Part shown: in pieces, positions 1 to 7,948 of the stretch
Numbering within the stretch: position 1 is the stretch's first letter
Layout of the letters: each line of letters begins with the position of its first letter
The notes under the pieces: generated by a model
What the model was told of the DNA's origin: nothing
Databases searched by the model: none
The model's input: the letters and a program-made list of their open reading frames with translations, nothing else
DNA from: a virus
IMG/VR virus record: IMGVR_UViG_3300030106_006605
Location: 1 to 37,581 of that record
Direction: 5' to 3' (one strand)
DNA length: 37,581 bases
Position numbers and translations under genes: made by a program

Positions 1-4
1 TCTT

Positions 5-406
5 TTAAAAGCCTTCCCCGCCTCTTCTCGGGTCGTCCGTAAACGCTGCCCGCTCCTCTCGTGACATCTCAAACCAGCCCTTCGAAACTTTAAACGGTCC
101 CTGGTTTGGGCCTGCTGTGCCACGCCTCTGGTACGGGCTTTTCATCATTGCTTTTATGATAGCCCCGTTAAGCACTTCCTTGAAGGCGGCCTCAAGCTTA
201 TCTGGGTCAACGTTGTACGATTTAAGAGCGAAATGCGTGTCGCGCATTTCTGGGAAGATGCGATCCACGGGGGGAAATTCAATGTACTTTGCTATTTCTT
301 CTGCAAGAGCACTCGCAGGATGCATTTTGCCTGGGACTTTGGAGATCTCATTCAAATCTTCATCCACGGCTTTTTCAAAATTTTCTTTGATAGTTCTATA
401 ATCCAT
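5..406 (-). CDS. Hypothetical protein, 133 aa
   Basis: I do not recognise this protein. The frame is open from 442, but the ATG at 406 is the better start: it gives a chain beginning MDYRTIKENFEKAV and has a GGGAGA Shine-Dalgarno six bases upstream. A promoter candidate at 441-468 would start transcription near 434, downstream of the longer start. The protein is charged and mostly helical in appearance, with no membrane segment or cysteines. Its C-terminus is basic and glycine-rich. The N-terminal helix contains an L-N-E-I tetrapeptide (about residues 18-21), loosely like the tag of nearby virion proteins, but the similarity is too weak to assign it to that group. It follows the SbcD-SbcC fusion gene after a gap of about 48 bases. 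The stop codon is inside the window, so the gene is complete. Confidence 0.75.
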   Translation of the reverse strand: MDYRTIKENFEKAVDEDLNEISKVPGKMHPASALAEEIAKYIEFPPVDRIFPEMRDTHFALKSYNVDPDKLEAAFKEVLNGAIIKAMMKSPYQRRGTAGPNQGPFKVSKGWFEMSREERAAFTDDPRRGGEGF

Positions 407-412
407 TTTAAA

Positions 413-418
413 TCTCCC
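413..418 (-). promoter_or_regulatory. Shine-Dalgarno that fixes the start at 406
   Basis: The minus strand reads GGGAGA six bases before the ATG at 406. The alternative upstream ATG at 442 has no comparable site, so the shorter 133-residue product is preferred. Confidence 0.6.
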
Positions 419-440
419 AATACTGACGGTCATACCGTTC

Positions 441-468
441 ACTATATAAATAGTCTAGCAATTTACAA
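441..468 (-). promoter_or_regulatory. Candidate sigma70-type promoter for the 133-aa gene
   Basis: On the minus strand TTGTAA (463-468, 4 of 6 to TTGACA) is followed after 16 bases by TATAGT (441-446, 5 of 6 to TATAAT). Transcription would begin near 434, leaving a leader of about 28 bases that includes the Shine-Dalgarno. The spacing is acceptable but the -35 is weak, and the region is AT-rich, so chance is possible. Confidence 0.4.
446..456. repeat. ATAAATAGTCT element, second copy
   Basis: This is the other copy of the 11-mer found at 35505-35515. With the preceding T it gives TATAAATA, the T4 late-promoter core, on the plus strand; it lies within the spacer of the sigma70-like candidate at 441-468. 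Confidence 0.3.
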
Positions 469-3400
469 AAGCATAGTCACCTTTTTGCTCTATGCTTATC
501 TGTGTATCCACACAATCTTTAAGAGCCTCAAGATGTGATATGAGCAAAACAGTCTTAAAATGTGACTTAATCATATTTAACATTCTTGCAAAACCCTCCA
601 TGTTTTCCTCGTCCAGGGCTGTGCCCGGTTCATCCAAGATAAAAATATCCCCCTTGGGCAAATTCGATACAGAGAGCATAGCCAATCGAATAGCCATCGC
701 TGCGATCGTTTTTTCTGCGCCGGAGCCCATCTCAAGAGGTCTTGGATCTTGGTGGGGATGCTGTATATGTATATTAAGCCTCTTTCCGTCGTCCTCGAAA
801 AACACACCAAATTCTACAATGTTAACAAGAAACTTGGCGATTTCCTCGTTAATGACAGGCAACTTTTTCTTAATAATATCATATGCAATTCCGTTACTAT
901 GCATGCATTTAAGGTATAGATCGTAAGCTGAGTATTCCCTTCTCAGGTCTTCAAGTTCTTCTTGTTGCTCCTCAAGGTTTTCAACTCTCTGCTCCAAAGA
1001 ACCAATCTTTTTAATACTCATCTTTATTTTATTATCTAGATCATTGTCTAATCGCTCCGCGTTCTGAAGGTCGGAGTTCCGCAAGTCGGACATTTCTGTC
1101 AGCAGCCTTTCCAAATTTTCAATCGCTTCTTTGTTCTCTTCATACTTTCTCTTTTGCAACTCCAACTCACTCTTTGTAATATTCGCTGTGGAAATAGCAT
1201 TCTTAGCTCGTTCTATGGAAAGTTCAACCCTGCTCTTCTCGGCTACCGAAGAATCCCTTTTCTTTACAAGTGCTTCATGTTTTTCAATATTGCTCACAAC
1301 GACTTCGGGATCCAAAGACAAGCGCTCATTTTTTAGTCCTTGTATATCATCTTCAACCGTTGGTTTATTTGCCAACGCCTGTTCAGCCTCTCGCAAGCAC
1401 TTGCAGCCCCTGAGGAACTCTGGGTCTTCAAGTGAGGACACCTTCCTCTCTATCCGTGCCAGTTCCCTGTTATGATCGTCAATCTTGCCCTGTAGGTCAT
1501 CCATTTGTTGCTTCTTCTGCTCAAGTAAGGGCATATCCAGCACGGCCAAGAACCGACCTATCTCCTCTATCAAGCGCTCCAGCGCAATCAATTTATCAGA
1601 CCAGTCAGACAAAGATTCTCCGTACTCGGATATTGTTTCCTCAGCAGTTTTTATACCACTGACAACGGAAGCGATATCAATGGGTTCGGCAGGTACATTA
1701 TCAATTTTCTGTTGAAGATTCAATATTTTACCAGTGATCTCCGAAACGGCCTGTTTTGATTTTTTCTTGTCCTCGATTAGATCCTCGTGCTCTACTGTTG
1801 CATCTGCAAGGTCTGAGGTTGTGTCGTCTATCTCAGATGAAAAGTCCTTGCCCTCTAATCTTTTAAGGGCACCCTTGATATCGGAAGCGTCTTGTTTGGC
1901 GTACTTAAACTTCTTATCAAAAAGCTCAAGATCAAGAAATTTAGCAAAAATCTCCTTCCTTTTAGTGGAGCCTTCGCGAATGAAAGAAAGAGAATCCAAC
2001 TGTGAAGACATAGACGTTAAAAGAAAATCGTCCACTGTTCCAAACTTACTTCTAATGATTTTATCCGTCTCGGCCCTGGTCATCCCGTTATGGTTTTCGA
2101 CTACGTCGTCATAATGTGAATTAAACTCTACGCTTGTTTTAGCCTCTATTAGTTCCTCTCCTTTAGATTTTTTAGTATATTTGTCTAAATGCCTGTCAAT
2201 AATCCACTGTGTCCCATCGGAGGTTTCAAGCGCTACCCTCCCAAACGCAGTGTCTCTGTTATAGTTGATTACATTGACACTTTTTCTTTCATTTTTAGAC
2301 GTGGTGTTGAACATCGTATACAACAAACTGTCGATGACGCTGGACTTGCCTGAGAAATTTTTACCGAAAACACCAACAATGCCATCCATATTACTGAAGT
2401 TTATAACATTATCTTCTCCGTAGTTAAATAAATTGTTGAAAGTCAGCGATTGTAATTTCCAGTTAACATTCCTTTGAACCTCCTCGTTCTCTTCCGCCAT
2501 TCGATTGTATTTGTCGTTAAGGTCTAGAACCTTTTTCAGGGTTGCCTCTTCTAGTTCATACCCTTCAACAAAATCCTTTATCAATTTTCTCTGGACTACG
2601 ATATTGCGCAGATCGTCGTGACGAATATTATCAACAACCTGCTCTATGTCACCGCGAGAATGTATGTTTCTATTCAAGAATGTTAGGCTCTCGGGAGAAT
2701 ATTTATGCTTTGCTATATCAACGGCTCTCTTCATGCTCTCTAGGGTAATGTTTTCAGCAGAGGCAAGTCTCAGCCTAGAGCCTTCCGGAACATCGACTTC
2801 GGGCAGTTTGCCGCTTTCTAGCTCTATTGTTATGAATGGCTTAGGGTTAGAAAAAACCACCTGTTTAACTGTAAAATTATTCGCATCTTGTATATCCCAA
2901 ACCAAGATCCCCTTATCAACTTCCTCACCGAAATTCTGCTGAATGGTTGACCCTGCGTATCTCACACGGCCCGCTCTATCGAGTTTTTGGGCCTTATGGA
3001 TGTCCCCCAGGAATGCGTAATCAAACTCCTCAAATATTTCTATCTCGTTTTCACCACTATCCATAACCCAGCCGCTATCGGTCTGGCAATTGGATATCGA
3101 GCCGTGGTAAAGTGCTATATTAACATTATCATAATTGGTGGGATCCTGCCAATTCTCTTCATCAAACACCGAAAGGACATTCAAAGCGAACCCGTCACGC
3201 AGATACACCTCACAAGAGTTTTTAAGCAAGTGTAAGTCGGGGTGCTCTAGCGCTTCCACAATTGGCGAGATGGCATCTAGCCTGCCCGAATTCTTTAGAT
3301 TACCATCATGATTTCCGAGGATGACATACGTCGGGGCTATATCCGCCAATGAAGACAGAAACTCGGAGCACATGTCCACAAACTCGGGTGATATTTGAGT

Positions 3401-3547
3401 CTTTGTGTGGGCTATATCACCACAATGAATTATATAATCAACATTCTCTTCTTTAATTGATTCATACAACTGCTTGAATACAGACCTGTACTCAGTGTGG
3501 TAGCGCAGATTTCTAATATGTGTGTCGGCTATATGAGCAAACTTCAT
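455..3547 (-). CDS. SbcD-SbcC (gp47-gp46) fusion, recombination nuclease/ATPase
   Basis: This is a single 1030-residue chain joining the nuclease and ATPase halves of an Mre11-Rad50-type complex, which processes DNA ends for recombination-dependent replication and repair. Residues 1 to about 330 are a metallophosphoesterase with D8-x-H10, G43-D44, GNHD at 78-81, H148 and GDIH at 181-184, the family metal ligands. Residues from about 364 are an SMC-type ATPase: Walker A GKNFSGKSS at 395-403, two long coiled-coil arms, a short C715-K-C717 at the expected hook apex, signature GSGAEK at 941-946, Walker B with LDEP at 971-974, and H1005 as H-loop. In T4 and most bacteria the two halves are separate genes. 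The internal ATG near residue 350 has no Shine-Dalgarno, so I see no sign that the ATPase is also made alone. The hook is CxC rather than the usual CxxC. A promoter at 3563-3591 precedes the gene. Confidence 0.95.
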   Translation of the reverse strand: MKFAHIADTHIRNLRYHTEYRSVFKQLYESIKEENVDYIIHCGDIAHTKTQISPEFVDMCSEFLSSLADIAPTYVILGNHDGNLKNSGRLDAISPIVEALEHPDLHLLKNSCEVYLRDGFALNVLSVFDEENWQDPTNYDNVNIALYHGSISNCQTDSGWVMDSGENEIEIFEEFDYAFLGDIHKAQKLDRAGRVRYAGSTIQQNFGEEVDKGILVWDIQDANNFTVKQVVFSNPKPFITIELESGKLPEVDVPEGSRLRLASAENITLESMKRAVDIAKHKYSPESLTFLNRNIHSRGDIEQVVDNIRHDDLRNIVVQRKLIKDFVEGYELEEATLKKVLDLNDKYNRMAEENEEVQRNVNWKLQSLTFNNLFNYGEDNVINFSNMDGIVGVFGKNFSGKSSVIDSLLYTMFNTTSKNERKSVNVINYNRDTAFGRVALETSDGTQWIIDRHLDKYTKKSKGEELIEAKTSVEFNSHYDDVVENHNGMTRAETDKIIRSKFGTVDDFLLTSMSSQLDSLSFIREGSTKRKEIFAKFLDLELFDKKFKYAKQDASDIKGALKRLEGKDFSSEIDDTTSDLADATVEHEDLIEDKKKSKQAVSEITGKILNLQQKIDNVPAEPIDIASVVSGIKTAEETISEYGESLSDWSDKLIALERLIEEIGRFLAVLDMPLLEQKKQQMDDLQGKIDDHNRELARIERKVSSLEDPEFLRGCKCLREAEQALANKPTVEDDIQGLKNERLSLDPEVVVSNIEKHEALVKKRDSSVAEKSRVELSIERAKNAISTANITKSELELQKRKYEENKEAIENLERLLTEMSDLRNSDLQNAERLDNDLDNKIKMSIKKIGSLEQRVENLEEQQEELEDLRREYSAYDLYLKCMHSNGIAYDIIKKKLPVINEEIAKFLVNIVEFGVFFEDDGKRLNIHIQHPHQDPRPLEMGSGAEKTIAAMAIRLAMLSVSNLPKGDIFILDEPGTALDEENMEGFARMLNMIKSHFKTVLLISHLEALKDCVDTQISIEQKGDYAFVNC

Positions 3548-3562
3548 TCAAGCCCTCAAACA

Positions 3563-3591
3563 AATATAGCCCTTTAGTTACAGTATGTCAA
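3563..3591 (-). promoter_or_regulatory. Strong sigma70-type promoter before the SbcD-SbcC gene
   Basis: On the minus strand a perfect TTGACA (3586-3591) is followed by exactly 17 bases and TATATT (3563-3568, 5 of 6). The -35 lies in the last codons of the upstream 656-residue gene. The expected start of transcription, about 3556, falls at the GAGGG Shine-Dalgarno (3553-3557) only about ten bases before the ATG at 3547, so the message would be nearly leaderless. A host-type promoter here suggests early or middle expression independent of the virion genes. Confidence 0.6.
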
Positions 3592-5548
3592 GAGAAAGAT
3601 CTATCTCTTTTTCGATCATAGAAGACAGCTCTTTTAAACTAAGGGGGTTGGTCCATGGCCGGTGTTCCCCGCTGACGCTGGCCCCGGTGGCGGGGCCCGT
3701 TAGGCCCATCCTAGCGCGGTAGTTTCTAACCGCTTTGTCCGGATAAAGTTTCCTGAAGGAGAGGTTCGGTACAACGTGCAATTCAGCCTCTCCGCCTTTT
3801 TCTTTGGAGGGCCTTAAAAGCTCTGCGGCATAGTATTCTCCAGGGTGGTTGATTTGGAACGCAACAATTTTAGTCCAAAAATCCCAAAGTCGCTGCGAGT
3901 CATAGCCAATATCTGCCAGTTCATTCAAGACATCCATATATTCTTTCGCAAATGCCCGCAAATCTTTAGGCTTCGATCGAGACAAAACCTTGGGTATGTC
4001 GTCGCCATAAAACATTCTAGAATTAATTGAGTCCACACACCCTAGCTTTCCAGTAACCATTTGCGTTGCGAACCCGGCCTTTGCAAGGCCCAAACCTTTT
4101 ATGGATAAAAATATAGCCATAACGTCCAAAGGGTTAGTTTCTGACGATTTAAGCGGGCCTATCATGTTATCATATATTTTTTGTCTTTGTGACCACAACT
4201 CAAAGTAAGTTTTTGTAGAGGGGACGGCAGACACTTTACTAATCCCATTTGATATGTTCACCAACTCTTCCGTTGGCATCTCTCTATAATGCTCGTGTTT
4301 CAATAAGTCCCGAGATATCAAATAAGCTTTGGGGCTGCCAAAGCCCGTCCCGGAACCGACCAGGCCTGAGCTTTTATGCATAGGATACGCCTCTCTCATC
4401 TTTCTGTTACGCGGCGCGGACCACCCGGAAGGATTTGCGGCCTCCGCATTAGAATCCTCTAGATTTATCCACTCCATTAAATGCGGGAAAAACTGCATCA
4501 CCGTGGGCCAGTCGGTTCTTTGTGTCGCATACACAAACAAAATTGTCTCCGCTAAGTTCTCCGGGCTCTCTTTGACCCATTCGTTAATTTGAGGGTTATA
4601 CTTACAAAAGCCACTTTTTCCTAAAGCGCCTGGCGTTAAGCTCACTAGTGGAACCTCTCTACCGGCGTCTTTAACTTTTGCCGGCACCTTCTCTGGGCCT
4701 CCCTCCTCCGGTTCTGGAACTTTGTACGTCCCAAGGGACGACAATGGCAGAGTCTCCTCAGGGTCCTCATCCTCCTCTGGGTCTGTGAGGGGAAGAGAAA
4801 GTTGAGTGGCTTCCGCTAGTTCAGCGACATCTTCTGGGGGGATGGGTTTAAACCCCATGTCCAAGAGTGTCTTTTGCCAAAGCGATTTCATATCTTCCAT
4901 ATCGTCGGTCAACATCCCTTCTTCGGCCATAACCTCACTTACCATGGTCATCAAATCGTCTTTTGATAACTCTTGGGCTGGATCCTCCTCGGGCACAACG
5001 CTTGACGCGAGTACTGCTCCCCTGACCATGAGTTTCCAGTCACCTGCTTCGGAGGCGTGAAAATATATTTCCTCTCCAGATAAAACTTCCTCTTGTTCTG
5101 AGTCCGTAACCCTGAAGAAATGCCCCACTGCGGGGTGAAAGCTGACCTCTTCGAACTCAGAAAGGGTGGCCGGATCCACTTCATTTGTATTAGTTGCCAC
5201 CCCCGATACACCAGCAACTAAAGTTCTTTTTCCCGTTTTCACAATCTGCTTCGCGCCCGTTTCAGATGACTGGAACCTGATCGGGGGTTCCAGTCTGATA
5301 ACATTAGTATAGGCTATGGGAGAACCGACCCTAGTGCCGCGAGGGCTTGACTTGTAGATTCCCACCATTCCATTGCGGCCTTCGTTACGGTTTGTTCTGT
5401 TGGTATGAACCCACACACGTTGCCCGATGAGTTCGTCGCCCTCTACATACGCCGCTTCAGGGGCCGTAGGAACAACGCGTGGAGGCTTAAGTGATTCATA
5501 GTACGCCTCCCTGATAATCTGTAGCAGGTCGCTTTTGCTGATTTTCAT
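3578..5548 (-). CDS. Unknown protein with N-terminal packaging-like tag and HhH/glycosylase-like core, 656 aa
   Basis: I do not recognise this as a named family. It begins with MKISKSDLLQIIREA, the short amphipathic tag also found at the starts of the 235- and 745-residue proteins. Similar sequences recur at residues 194-210 and at the C-terminus (636-650). Residues 180-300 are acidic and proline-rich, probably a linker. Residues 470-515 look like a helix-hairpin-helix followed by a conserved aspartate, as in the endonuclease III/MutY superfamily: IKGLGLAKAGF at 483-493, then CVDS at 504-507, with D506 in the place of the catalytic Asp. No Cys cluster for an iron-sulphur centre is visible. 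It could act on DNA in the virion or in the newly infected cell. The function is inferred and the glycosylase relationship needs a profile search. The Shine-Dalgarno GAGG overlaps the primase stop; the gene lies between primase and SbcD-SbcC. Confidence 0.85.
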   Translation of the reverse strand: MKISKSDLLQIIREAYYESLKPPRVVPTAPEAAYVEGDELIGQRVWVHTNRTNRNEGRNGMVGIYKSSPRGTRVGSPIAYTNVIRLEPPIRFQSSETGAKQIVKTGKRTLVAGVSGVATNTNEVDPATLSEFEEVSFHPAVGHFFRVTDSEQEEVLSGEEIYFHASEAGDWKLMVRGAVLASSVVPEEDPAQELSKDDLMTMVSEVMAEEGMLTDDMEDMKSLWQKTLLDMGFKPIPPEDVAELAEATQLSLPLTDPEEDEDPEETLPLSSLGTYKVPEPEEGGPEKVPAKVKDAGREVPLVSLTPGALGKSGFCKYNPQINEWVKESPENLAETILFVYATQRTDWPTVMQFFPHLMEWINLEDSNAEAANPSGWSAPRNRKMREAYPMHKSSGLVGSGTGFGSPKAYLISRDLLKHEHYREMPTEELVNISNGISKVSAVPSTKTYFELWSQRQKIYDNMIGPLKSSETNPLDVMAIFLSIKGLGLAKAGFATQMVTGKLGCVDSINSRMFYGDDIPKVLSRSKPKDLRAFAKEYMDVLNELADIGYDSQRLWDFWTKIVAFQINHPGEYYAAELLRPSKEKGGEAELHVVPNLSFRKLYPDKAVRNYRARMGLTGPATGASVSGEHRPWTNPLSLKELSSMIEKEIDLSLDIL

Positions 5549-5557
5549 AAAAATACC

Positions 5558-6481
5558 TCATGCTTCGATGATTTTCTTTAGTAAGTAGTTGTCAGAATTC
5601 ATAATTTCTGAACTGTTTTTCTTATCTTTAAAAATCTCTCGCGGCATGACAGCAACATCCTCGTATCCGCTGGTGTTGACCTTGTGGACCTCGACCCCAT
5701 ATCTATTGAGTTTGTTGACAATACTCATAGCCTTCTTTTCAGCGTCAGCGTCAAGAGCAACATACACAGCGGGACTCTCTATAATTATTTTTTGGAACAA
5801 GCGTGACTCTTCACGCAGTGTTGAACCCAACAATGGAATAGCGTTTCCCGCCCGTATGGCATCAAATACACCCTCGACCAAAACAATATCCGAATCCCAA
5901 TCAATATATAAGTCATTGAAGATTATATTTCTGCTGACTTTGGGATTCGTATACTTCTTCCAATCCTTTGTGTACGTCCTAGCTACAAAATAATTTACGT
6001 CTCCGTTATAGTCAAACGATGGTACTATGACTCTCCCCGCATATTCGCCCCGGATACAATGACCTATCTTCCACTTGAGAATATCTTTCTTGGTTATACC
6101 ACGGTTGGCAAGATAAAATATTGCCTTTTGTGATGTGAGAGACACACAGTCACCTGTCAACGTAACAAATTCTTTCGGAAGTGAAACACTTTGCCTCTCC
6201 TCCGGCTTATCGTCGAAGAACAGATCAAACTTGGTCAGGTCAACCTGGCCTGTGAGATTCTTCCACTCCCTGACCTGGTCGTATGTGCCGGACTTTCGCA
6301 CAAGGCGAAGTATGTTCCTGCCGCTAGTATCGCACACCCAGCATTTGTACGCGTTTTTCTCGATGTTGACAGACAGCTTCTTTTTATGGTGGTCGCAAAA
6401 CGGACAATAAAAAAGAAGCTCGTCGCCTGAATGGTAGCAGGCCCCGAGTGCATCTTTTAAAATTTTTAACTTCTTAGACAA
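5558..6481 (-). CDS. DnaG-type DNA primase (gp61-like), 307 aa
   Basis: This primase would make RNA primers for lagging-strand replication together with a helicase encoded elsewhere. The N-terminus has a zinc-binding finger of the CHC2 type with cysteines C26, C29, C47 and C50. A Toprim domain follows, with the glutamate motif VEGVFDA at 202-208 (E203) and the D-x-D motif at D244 and D246, the metal-binding residues of the active site. The length is close to T4 gp61 (about 340 residues), and there is no fused helicase domain. The start is TTG at 6479-6481, preceded by AAGGGG; no ATG gives an intact zinc finger with a good ribosome site. It lies downstream of the putative lipoprotein gene with a 12-base gap, so both probably share the promoter at 7152-7180. 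Confidence 0.92.
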   Translation of the reverse strand: MSKKLKILKDALGACYHSGDELLFYCPFCDHHKKKLSVNIEKNAYKCWVCDTSGRNILRLVRKSGTYDQVREWKNLTGQVDLTKFDLFFDDKPEERQSVSLPKEFVTLTGDCVSLTSQKAIFYLANRGITKKDILKWKIGHCIRGEYAGRVIVPSFDYNGDVNYFVARTYTKDWKKYTNPKVSRNIIFNDLYIDWDSDIVLVEGVFDAIRAGNAIPLLGSTLREESRLFQKIIIESPAVYVALDADAEKKAMSIVNKLNRYGVEVHKVNTSGYEDVAVMPREIFKDKKNSSEIMNSDNYLLKKIIEA

Positions 6482-6493
6482 TACAACCCCTTT

Positions 6494-7126
6494 TTATTCA
6501 TACCAGACAGCATAAGCAGTAAAGGGTTTACAGTTGCCCACTACATACACTAAACTGTCAGACATCTTAAAACTAAATTTACCAAGCCAAAATGTAGTCC
6601 TAACAGGGCTATGCGGGTTGGGTTTAGCAAAAACCATTCTCTGATAAATCTTAACCTTCTTGAGGTCGCCTTCTCCGGTGACCTTCAAGCTAAACGGATT
6701 GTAGACATACGATAATCTCTTATCTTCTGTTTGTCGAAAAGAAAACGGGCCGTTTACCCCATAAGAGCTTCTACGAAGTGACTGTCGGACAACCGGGCTC
6801 TTTTTTAAATAGCGATTTGGCAATTTTAGATCACTTCCGTCGCCGTAAAGATAGTGCGCTAAATTCATTGAAGATTCCGGGTATACGAATGCGGTACTCG
6901 CAATCATAGAACCATAAACAACATTTAATACAAATTTATCAACCATATTATTGGCACCACGCTGTTGCCTCTTCTCCATGTCCAAAAAAACTTTATTAAT
7001 AGCTAAACTTGTCTCGTGCCTGAGAGTATCAGACACGGGGTCAGGCGACACAAAAAAGCAGCTAGTAAAAAATATTGTCGTCATACAACCGACAATAGTG
7101 CCATATTTTATCAATTCAAAAACCAT
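6494..7126 (-). CDS. Putative lipoprotein or membrane-anchored protein, 210 aa
   Basis: I do not recognise this protein. It begins with a hydrophobic segment at residues 8-27, typical of a signal peptide or membrane anchor. Two cysteines could serve as a lipobox: IVGC ending at C14, which fits the pattern but has a short hydrophobic core before it, and FTSC ending at C23, which has a better core but an unusual Phe at -3. The remaining roughly 180 residues are rich in basic and aromatic residues with a beta-rich look. The first gene behind the promoter at 7152-7180, it has a strong GGGGAGG site at 7133-7139. An exported phage protein expressed from a host-type promoter could alter the host envelope, for example in superinfection exclusion; that is speculation from position and signal only. 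Confidence 0.8.
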   Translation of the reverse strand: MVFELIKYGTIVGCMTTIFFTSCFFVSPDPVSDTLRHETSLAINKVFLDMEKRQQRGANNMVDKFVLNVVYGSMIASTAFVYPESSMNLAHYLYGDGSDLKLPNRYLKKSPVVRQSLRRSSYGVNGPFSFRQTEDKRLSYVYNPFSLKVTGEGDLKKVKIYQRMVFAKPNPHSPVRTTFWLGKFSFKMSDSLVYVVGNCKPFTAYAVWYE

Positions 7127-7151
7127 AAGTAACCTCCCCAGTCATGCATAC

Positions 7152-7180
7152 ATCTTAGCACACCAAGAGGGTCTGGTCAA
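7152..7180 (-). promoter_or_regulatory. Sigma70-type promoter upstream of the lipoprotein-primase genes
   Basis: On the minus strand TTGACC (7175-7180, 5 of 6) is followed by exactly 17 bases and TAAGAT (7152-7157, 4 of 6). The predicted start near 7145 gives a leader of about 19 bases that contains the GGGGAGG site (7133-7139) of the gene starting at 7126. This sits in the largest intergenic gap of the window (7127-7228), marking the boundary between the virion-type genes and the replication genes. Confidence 0.6.
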
Positions 7181-7228
7181 AATAAATTTCATCTGCCGCC
7201 CAAAACACACCAGATCAGGATTTCGTTA

Positions 7229-7936
7229 TCAGCCCTTTGCTTCTGCTTCTTTTCGGGTAAACGAGTTAAGGGAAATCGGATAACCTTTATACCCGAGAGT
7301 CAACTCATACCAAACACATAACTCTTCCACGGCTGCGAAGATTCTGCCTTGCCCAAGAAGACTAAATGCCTTTTTAAAGCCCTTCCAATAATTAGCTAAA
7401 GATATAACATAATCTTGCACTCTCTCCCCGCCGCCCCGAAGAATGTTAAAGTCATAACGGTCTTTTATCAAAATTGAACCATCTTTATTGAAGGTTACTC
7501 CGGCTTTTCCGAAGCCGATAGACATATGCACATAGGGGTTAGTGCTTGTTTTAGACCAGTTCATCGTGTAGGTAGGCTCAGGGTTATTTTTGTATTTTGG
7601 GTCTAATTTCTGCGCGTTGTAATAAACTTTGTAGGAATAAATACTTCTGCCCCCAGTTTGCCTTAAATATTGTCCGATATAATAGGCCGCTCTTCTATAG
7701 GCGGCAGGTGTGACAACCAAGGGGCTTTTTTTCAATGATAAAAATAAACCGAAGTTCGCAACCCAAAGTGGAAGTGTGTTCACTGCTATGCCTGCGACAA
7801 GACTATTCTTCGGTAAAAGTGAAGCCACAACCTTAGCCGTTTTCTGCACAAGCTCGGGGGCAGTGGGTGCCTCTTCTAGGTAGTTGTTTAACTCCTCTTC
7901 AATAATGGACTCAATATCGGATTTAGTTACTATCAT
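7229..7936 (-). CDS. Unknown virion-associated candidate with N-terminal tag, 235 aa
   Basis: The function is not recognised. The N-terminus MIVTKSDIESIIEEELNNYL is the shared amphipathic tag, followed at once by L20-E21-E22-A23, which fits an [LI]-x-E cleavage site of a T4 gp21-type prohead protease. Residues about 46-69 are hydrophobic and could form one membrane segment. The rest contains several Tyr/Lys-rich beta-like stretches. The ATG at 7936 has an AAGGA site nine bases upstream, which overlaps the stop codon of the 745-residue gene, so the two are probably translated together. If the tag is a packaging signal, the mature protein would be ejected with the DNA and the hydrophobic segment might act in the host membrane. 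Confidence 0.82.
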   Translation of the reverse strand: MIVTKSDIESIIEEELNNYLEEAPTAPELVQKTAKVVASLLPKNSLVAGIAVNTLPLWVANFGLFLSLKKSPLVVTPAAYRRAAYYIGQYLRQTGGRSIYSYKVYYNAQKLDPKYKNNPEPTYTMNWSKTSTNPYVHMSIGFGKAGVTFNKDGSILIKDRYDFNILRGGGERVQDYVISLANYWKGFKKAFSLLGQGRIFAAVEELCVWYELTLGYKGYPISLNSFTRKEAEAKG

Positions 7937-7948
7937 CTAGAGAGTTCC

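Noticed and set aside
407-442. Upstream ATG at 442 as start of the small gene ending at 5
   Set aside because: It lacks a ribosome site and lies upstream of the likely transcription start; the ATG at 406 has GGGAGA at the right distance.
2498-2500. Internal start for a separate SbcC subunit
   Set aside because: The ATG at residue 350 has no Shine-Dalgarno and lies in the continuous linker between the two domains.
7191-7215. Inverted repeat ATCTG/CAGAT as a transcription terminator
   Set aside because: The stem is only five base pairs with a 15-base loop and no following T-run.
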